From Bacteroidia bacterium (GTDB lineage: Bacteria > Bacteroidota > Bacteroidia > SpSt-205), in NCBI GenBank assembly GCA_026414975.1, contig JAOAHZ010000006.1:156446-220445 (forward strand): 64,000 nucleotides of DNA, read 5' to 3'. The notes under the pieces were generated by a model, which was not told where the DNA came from, made no database searches, and was given only the letters and a program-made list of their open reading frames with translations. Shown one piece after another: positions 58,483 through 64,000 of the stretch. Position 1 is the stretch's first letter. Every line of letters begins with the position of its first letter. The translations under genes and the position numbers were made by a program.

Positions 58483-59673
58483 TCAAACCTCAAATAGCAG
58501 AAATATGTTCAAAGTTACTATGGTTAGGCTGATAAGCCATACCAGTGTATGACCTATACGACCGAAAGAAGCAGCCCTTATACGACTCAGAAAATAAAGC
58601 ATAGGAATCAAAACGAAGGGAAGCTGTAGGGACAAAAATACCTGAGACAAAACGAGCATATCACTAAGGTGTTCTGAGCCCCAAATCAGAAGAGCCAGCA
58701 AGGCTGGTAAAAGGCTAACGCTTCGCAGCAGAAGTCCTCTCCAAAAGGCGGAGAGGCGAGACGGCAGGAGGTACTCTAAAATAAGCTGGCCCGTTAGGGT
58801 GCTGGTGAGGGTAGCGTTATGGCCCGCCAGCAAAAGGGCTACTGCAAAGGCAAGGGCGGCTGCTTTACCTACGCTGGGTTCAAAGAGTCGGTGAGCCTCT
58901 TGTATGCCCCAGCGTGCATCGGGTGTGTGGGTTGCTTTCAAGGCCGCCGCAGTTAGAAGAAGGGCTCCATTGACAAAAAAGGCTATACTTAGGCTCCAAG
59001 CTGTATCTCGGGCGGTGAGACGAGCCTGTTCAGGCAGTGTGCCATAAAATCGCCCCTTTACCCATGCGCTGTGCAGGTAAAGGTTATGGGGCATGATTGT
59101 AGCGCCTATTAGGCCCAGTGCCAAATAAAGAGCTTCTGGGTTTTTCAATACTCTGGCTGATGGGACGAAGCCCCGCATTACCTCACCGAGGGGCGGCTTT
59201 AGAAGAATCAGCTCATAAACGAATATCCCTACGATACCTAAAGTTAGGAGGCCGACGAGACCTTCCAACAGACGAGGGCGCTTAGCGGTCCAGTAGAGGA
59301 CTATGACGGTTTCTATGAGGGCGAAGATGGCCCCTACTTCTAAAGGAAGCCCTACAAGCAGATGTAGAGCCAAAGCAAACCCTAATACCTCAGCCAAATC
59401 TGTCGCCATCACAGCTAAAAGAGCCGTTAGGGCTAAGAATCCCCCTAAGCGACTCCCCATTAGGGTGTACCCTAAACCCACGAGGTCTTGTCCTGAGAAT
59501 AGTCCTAAGCGGGCAGCGGCTACTTGAAGGAGGATGGCGGCGGCGCTAGAGAAAAAAATAACCCATAAAAGAGCGTAGCCAAACCCGCTGCCTGCTTCTA
59601 TGCCTGTGGCCCAGTTACCAGGGTCCATGTAGCCTACTGCCACCAGCACGCCTGGGCCAATCCAGCGTCTCAT
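58483..59673 (-). CDS. mntH: Nramp family divalent metal transporter
   Basis: GYMDPGNWATGIEAGSGFGYALLWV; GATIMPHNLYLHSAWV. Confidence 0.94.
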   Translation of the reverse strand: MRRWIGPGVLVAVGYMDPGNWATGIEAGSGFGYALLWVIFFSSAAAILLQVAAARLGLFSGQDLVGLGYTLMGSRLGGFLALTALLAVMATDLAEVLGFALALHLLVGLPLEVGAIFALIETVIVLYWTAKRPRLLEGLVGLLTLGIVGIFVYELILLKPPLGEVMRGFVPSARVLKNPEALYLALGLIGATIMPHNLYLHSAWVKGRFYGTLPEQARLTARDTAWSLSIAFFVNGALLLTAAALKATHTPDARWGIQEAHRLFEPSVGKAAALAFAVALLLAGHNATLTSTLTGQLILEYLLPSRLSAFWRGLLLRSVSLLPALLALLIWGSEHLSDMLVLSQVFLSLQLPFVLIPMLYFLSRIRAASFGRIGHTLVWLISLTIVTLNIFLLFEV

Positions 59674-59735
59674 GTGGCAAAGTTAGCCTAAAAATCTTTT
59701 GGTCAGTTAAAATGAGTTGAGGGAGCTGGGTTTCT

Positions 59736-59774
59736 TGAGCTGGGGGCGGCGCCGACGGCGCCGCCCCCAGCTCA
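59736..59774. repeat. perfect 18-bp inverted repeat with a 3-nt loop (GAC)
   Basis: tgagctgggggcggcgcc-gac-ggcgccgcccccagctca. Confidence 0.92.
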
Positions 59775-59832
59775 TCTGCCCTTATCAAAGCCCCTCCTCC
59801 GCACGAAGCTCTTGCATATACCCAAAACTTTA

Positions 59833-59840
59833 TACCTTTG
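59833..59840 (+). promoter_or_regulatory. TACCTTTG -7 box for tRNA-Gln (and prs)
   Basis: exact TAnnTTTG match 10 nt upstream of the tRNA 5' end. Confidence 0.7.
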
Positions 59841-59850
59841 TGGCGCTTCT

Positions 59851-59921
59851 TGCCCGGTCGTCTAACGGTAGGACAGCAGATTTTGGGTCTGCGTGTGGGG
59901 GTTCGAATCCTCCCCGGGCAA
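59851..59921 (+). tRNA. tRNA-Gln(TTG)
   Basis: acceptor TGCCCGG/CCGGGCA, anticodon arm GCAGA-TTTTGGG-TCTGC, T-loop TTCGAAT; CCA not encoded. Confidence 0.95.
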
Positions 59922-59925
59922 CAGG

Positions 59926-60864
59926 GTGTCGCCCGATATCCCCATTCGACTCTTCGCCGGATCTGCCTCCCGAGCGTTTGCTGAAAAAGTCGCCGAGCAT
60001 TACGGGCAGCCTTTAGGGCAGCTTACCCTCCATCGGTTCTCCGACGGGGAGATGCAACCTAAATACGAGGAGTCCATACGCGGCGCCCATGTTTGCCTCA
60101 TTCAATCCACCAATGCCCCTGCTGATAATCTCATGGAGCTGCTCTTGCTCATAGATGCCGCTCGACGAGCTTCGGCGGAGACTATTACGGTGGTTATCCC
60201 TTACTTCGGCTATGCTCGGCAAGATCGAAAGGAAGAGGGGCGCGTATCTATCGGAGCAAAGCTTATCGCTAACCTCCTACAGGCTGCTGGAGCCTCTCGT
60301 ATCGTAACTATGGACCTTCATGCAGGACAGATACAAGGCTTTTTTGATATCCCCTTAGACAACTTAGAAGCCTCAGTTGTTCATATACCTTACATTCAAT
60401 CGCTTGGCTTAGAGCCCTTGGTCATAGTTTCGCCAGATGCAGGAGGTACCTCTCGCGCTCGCAAATATGCCCGTCGCCTTCATGCGGAGCTGGCTTTAGT
60501 AGATAAGTATCGCAATCAGCCTAATCAGGTTCATTCTATGCGGCTCATCGGCGAGGTCAGAGGTAAGCACGCTCTAATCGTAGATGATCTCGTAGATACA
60601 GCGGGTACCCTGGTGCGAGCCGCTGAACTTCTGCTTCAAGAAGGAGCTGAATCTATCCGAGCCTGCATCACCCATCCTGTGTTGTCGGGTGAGGCTTATG
60701 ATAGAATCGACCGGTCCTGCCTATCGGAAGTCATCGTAACCGACACCTTGCCTCTGCGGCGAGCTTCGGATAAGATTACGGTCTTGTCCGTAGCTCCTGT
60801 TTTTGCCCAAGCGCTAAAGAATATCCATCACCACGAGTCGGTCAGCGCCCTCTTTTTCTCTTGA
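59926..60864 (+). CDS. prs: ribose-phosphate pyrophosphokinase
   Basis: IRLFAGSASRAFAEKVAEHYGQPLGQLTLHRFSDGEMQPKYEESIRGAHV; VDDLVDTAGTLVRAAELL; GTG start chosen because the ATG of the track ORF lies inside the tRNA. Confidence 0.95.
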   Translation: MSPDIPIRLFAGSASRAFAEKVAEHYGQPLGQLTLHRFSDGEMQPKYEESIRGAHVCLIQSTNAPADNLMELLLLIDAARRASAETITVVIPYFGYARQDRKEEGRVSIGAKLIANLLQAAGASRIVTMDLHAGQIQGFFDIPLDNLEASVVHIPYIQSLGLEPLVIVSPDAGGTSRARKYARRLHAELALVDKYRNQPNQVHSMRLIGEVRGKHALIVDDLVDTAGTLVRAAELLLQEGAESIRACITHPVLSGEAYDRIDRSCLSEVIVTDTLPLRRASDKITVLSVAPVFAQALKNIHHHESVSALFFS

Positions 60865-60877
60865 ATACAGCAAAGTT

Positions 60878-60900
60878 GCTGAGGCAGCTTTAGCCTCAGC
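60878..60900 (+). terminator. possible hairpin terminator downstream of prs
   Basis: gctgaggc-agcttta-gcctcagc perfect 8-bp stem; no strong T-tract. Confidence 0.4.
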
Positions 60901-60998
60901 GGCGCGCCGTTGCAAAAAGGAGCGGGAGCTCTGTCTTTACTGTTAGCCTGAAAATAGGCTATTGTTTTGCATTAGAAAAGGCGTATATTCGCTTTAGT

Positions 60999-62579
60999 AT
61001 GGACAGGAGAATATATACCATAGGCTTGCTCGTAGGGGTATTCTTGCAAGGTCAAGGCGTTGGGATCGGCACAGCCTTACCTGATCCGTCGGCTCGGTTA
61101 CATATCGAGGACAATCAGCGGGGGCTTCTTATTCCTCGTTTAGGGCTTTCAGCTCGGAATGTGGCGGCCCCTGTGGTCAATCCAGCTTTTGGGCTTCTGG
61201 TCTTCAACACGGCTACGGCAGGTGCGGGGTCTAATCGGGTTTGGCCCGGCTTCTACTGGTGGAATGGAAGCGAGTGGGTACGACTGCTCGTCTATCCAAA
61301 TGAAGCCTGGCAGATAGAGGGGAACTTTGGGACGGACCCGTCTATTCACTTTTTGGGCACGATAGACAATCAGCCTTTGCGGATACGGGTGAATAACCAG
61401 CAGACCCTGCAGTTCAATACAAACTTTTCCATCCAGCGGGATGCGGGGGGGAATTCACGAGGCACCGATGCCGTAGATCTCCAAAGAAGACGAAATAGTC
61501 CGACTCAAGTTGCAAGTGGGACAGCAAGTGTAATCTCGGGAGGTGAGAACAACACCGCTAGTGGTCTTTGGAGCGTAGTGGGAGGAGGCTATGGGAACAG
61601 TGCCTCGGGCAATCTCTGTACTATAGCAGGAGGAGGAGGAAATACCGTAAGCGGAGGAGCTTACGGGACCATCGGAGGGGGGCAAGGTAATACCGCTGTA
61701 GGGGGGGCTACGATCGGAGGAGGGACGTTTAACACTGCAAGCGGGGCTCATAGTACTATTGCGGGGGGGAGAGTGAATACAGCCTCCGGTTGGTACAGCT
61801 CGGTGGGCGGTGGAGATGGAAATACCGCCTCAGGACCTAATAGCGTAGCTTGTGGGGGAGCGCTTAACGAAGCATCTGGAGCGTACAGCGTAGTAGTGGG
61901 AGGTTTTGGCAATACATCTAATGCTGACTATGTACTCACATATGGCCAACAGGTGGTCCCATCTACCATTGAAAGCCATCGCGTTTATTTCTTTGGTGAT
62001 GGCTCTATCGCTCCCAGTGGATTACCACGGACATCTGGGTTCATTGTTATCAATCGCTTAGATGGCGACCATCCTATTCATGTCGGCACCGATGGCACGA
62101 ATGGTAATGGCGCTTACCTCTCAGCAGGCGGCACTTGGACAAACGCCTCCTCCCGAGAAAAGAAAGACCGCTACACTCCCCTAAACCCCCAAGAAGTGCT
62201 TCAAGAAATCCGCCAACTCCCCATACAAGGTTGGTACTACAAAGGCACACAAGAGTACCATATAGGACCCTTCGCCGAGGACTTTCATGCCGCTTTCAAC
62301 ACAGGTATCCAAGATATGCCCGAATACGCTAAGACTTCCTTAGCTGCCTCTGATGTCGCAGGTGTAGCCCTAATTGGCATACAGGCTCTGGCTCAAGAAA
62401 ACGCTTCCCTCAGAGAGGAAAATGCTCAGCTCAAAGCCCAGCTTGAGGCCCTCCACAAAGAAGTCGGTGCTCTACGATCACTTGAGGCAGAAAACACAGC
62501 CATGCGTCAAGCCCTGCTCCACCTGGAGAAGCGCTTGCAGGACTTAGAAAAGCAAATCTATCCTGTAAGTTCTCGCTGA
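60999..62579 (+). CDS. trimeric adhesin-like protein: YadA-type head repeats, S74-type C-terminal chaperone domain, coiled coil
   Basis: repeats NTASGxxSxVxGGxxN; NASSREKKDRYTPLNPQEVLQEIRQLPIQGWYYKGTQEYHIGPFAEDFHAAF; terminal heptad coiled coil. Confidence 0.88.
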   Translation: MDRRIYTIGLLVGVFLQGQGVGIGTALPDPSARLHIEDNQRGLLIPRLGLSARNVAAPVVNPAFGLLVFNTATAGAGSNRVWPGFYWWNGSEWVRLLVYPNEAWQIEGNFGTDPSIHFLGTIDNQPLRIRVNNQQTLQFNTNFSIQRDAGGNSRGTDAVDLQRRRNSPTQVASGTASVISGGENNTASGLWSVVGGGYGNSASGNLCTIAGGGGNTVSGGAYGTIGGGQGNTAVGGATIGGGTFNTASGAHSTIAGGRVNTASGWYSSVGGGDGNTASGPNSVACGGALNEASGAYSVVVGGFGNTSNADYVLTYGQQVVPSTIESHRVYFFGDGSIAPSGLPRTSGFIVINRLDGDHPIHVGTDGTNGNGAYLSAGGTWTNASSREKKDRYTPLNPQEVLQEIRQLPIQGWYYKGTQEYHIGPFAEDFHAAFNTGIQDMPEYAKTSLAASDVAGVALIGIQALAQENASLREENAQLKAQLEALHKEVGALRSLEAENTAMRQALLHLEKRLQDLEKQIYPVSSR

Positions 62580-62604
62580 AAACAAACTAAAATCCGGAAT
62601 AGAT

Positions 62605-64000
62605 ATGAAACAGCATGCAGTTTTCCTTGGCTTGCTTGGGTGCGGTTTAGTGTATGGGCAGAGTGTTGGTATTGGTACGGCTTTGCCGGATCCGTCTGCC
62701 CGCTTGCACATTGAGGACAACCAGCGGGGGCTTCTTATTCCTCGTTTAGGGCTTTCAGCTCGGAATGTGGCGGCGCCTGTGGTCAATCCAGCTATTGGGC
62801 TGCTGGTATTCAACACTGCCACAGCAGGCGCAGGAACTAACCGAGTCTGGCCCGGCTTCTACTGGTGGAATGGGAGCGAGTGGGTACGACTGCTCGTCTA
62901 TCCAAATGAAGCCTGGCAGATAGAAGGAAACTTCGGAACAAACCCCGCCATACACTTCCTCGGCACGATAGACAATCAGCCCTTGCGAATACGGGTGAAT
63001 AACCAGCAGACCCTGCAGTTCAATACGAACTTTTCCATCCAGCGAGATGCAGGGGGGAATCCGAGGGGTACTGAAGCGGTTGATTGGCAATACAGCCGTC
63101 CTACACCTGATAGAGTGGCAAGCGGAAATTACAGTGTAGTGGGAGGAGGCTACGGGAATGCTGCCAGTGGTCTTTATTCTACTGTTGCGGGGGGGGAGAA
63201 TAATGTTGCTTCAGGTTTGAATAGCTGTGTTGGGGGTGGTCTATTGAATGCAGCAGCTGGAACGAAGGCTACTATTGCTGGTGGAGAGCAGAATGCCATT
63301 CATTCAACTGCTCAAAGTGGGGTTATTGGCGGAGGCGTTCGCAATGCTATATTGCGTGGGAACTTTAATGCTATCCTTGGGGGGCAGCATAACACTGTGG
63401 AAGGCGATACTTCTGTTATCGGTGCAGGAGTGCGTAACTCCATTCGGCAAAATGTCTTCTCAGCTTTTATTGGTGGGGGCTCTGGAAATGTCATAGAAAG
63501 AACCGCCGGGGGTGGGGGAAGCGTCCAAGGTCCTATCATCGTTGGCGGTATCCGAAATAGGCTCTCATATTATCCCAACTGGGCCTTCATCGGAGGAGGG
63601 ATCGACAACTACGTAGAGACCGAACTGAGTTGGATAGGAGGTGGAGCAGGAAATCGTATTGATATTAGCTCCCCCCGTACATCGGGCCTTAACATCATAG
63701 TGGGCGGCGCACGCAACCTATGCAGAAACTACGAACTTCAATTTGTGGGCGGAGGAGCAGACAATCATAATGAGTCCTGGGGTTCTGTAATAGTTGGAGG
63801 CCAACAAAACAGGATATATACTGCTGATTTTATAAATGTCAACTGGTTCAACTTTATAGGAGGAGGGGCACAAAATGAAATAGAAGAAGGGAGCTTTTCA
63901 GGCATTCTCGGCGGTGGAAATAACAGTATTAGGGATTTTGCATGGACGAGTTTTATTATCGGCGCAGTAGATACGATACGGGGCGGATATGGCTCAGTGG
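62605..64000 (+). CDS. second, paralogous YadA-head-repeat adhesin, truncated by the window end
   Basis: manual translation from ATG 62605 stays open to 64000 (so absent from the ORF track); MKQHAVFLGLLGCGLVYGQSVGIGTALPDPSARLHIEDNQRGLLIPRLGLSARN...; many (V/I)IGGGxxNxI repeats. Confidence 0.88.
   Translation, partial: MKQHAVFLGLLGCGLVYGQSVGIGTALPDPSARLHIEDNQRGLLIPRLGLSARNVAAPVVNPAIGLLVFNTATAGAGTNRVWPGFYWWNGSEWVRLLVYPNEAWQIEGNFGTNPAIHFLGTIDNQPLRIRVNNQQTLQFNTNFSIQRDAGGNPRGTEAVDWQYSRPTPDRVASGNYSVVGGGYGNAASGLYSTVAGGENNVASGLNSCVGGGLLNAAAGTKATIAGGEQNAIHSTAQSGVIGGGVRNAILRGNFNAILGGQHNTVEGDTSVIGAGVRNSIRQNVFSAFIGGGSGNVIERTAGGGGSVQGPIIVGGIRNRLSYYPNWAFIGGGIDNYVETELSWIGGGAGNRIDISSPRTSGLNIIVGGARNLCRNYELQFVGGGADNHNESWGSVIVGGQQNRIYTADFINVNWFNFIGGGAQNEIEEGSFSGILGGGNNSIRDFAWTSFIIGAVDTIRGGYGSV

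Noticed and set aside
61530-63980. Regularly spaced repeats considered as a CRISPR-like array
   Set aside because: Repeats are in frame within long ORFs and encode YadA-head motifs; no constant direct repeat with unique spacers and no cas genes.

Overview
The window is a dense chromosomal segment with about 65 protein genes, one tRNA-Gln, one SRP RNA (ffs), no rRNA, no CRISPR array and no recognisable transposon. Several features point to a Bacteroidota-type genome: T9SS C-terminal sorting domains, a GldH-like lipoprotein, DUF4290 next to murA, an ftsX-DUF3098-uppP-truB-ribF cluster, and TAnnTTTG-type -7 promoter boxes. Most genes are housekeeping (waaA, ugd, murA, uvrD-like, ftsH, surE, ftsY, truB, ribF, nuoE, carA, htpX, trxB, dsbD, ychF, tgt, frr, queC, pepP, prs). 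The strongest non-standard signal is genome-organisational. At about 20 operon-leading genes a TAnnTTTG/TAnnTTCG-like box lies exactly 4 nt before the ATG/GTG. The same 4-nt offset separates the box from the structural 5' end of the SRP RNA. This implies pervasive leaderless transcription, including divergent promoters squeezed into 31-39 bp. Other notable items: a family of three perfect GC-rich triloop inverted repeats; a tRNA-Gln placed 4 nt upstream of the prs GTG; a PurE-like protein missing the catalytic motifs; a tandem pair of large YadA-head/S74-chaperone adhesins, the second running off the window; a TRAP operon with a TatT subunit; a protein consisting almost only of a T9SS sorting domain; and a decayed methyltransferase pseudogene that the ORF track does not explain. 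All assignments come from reading the sequence and recalled family motifs. No database search was run.
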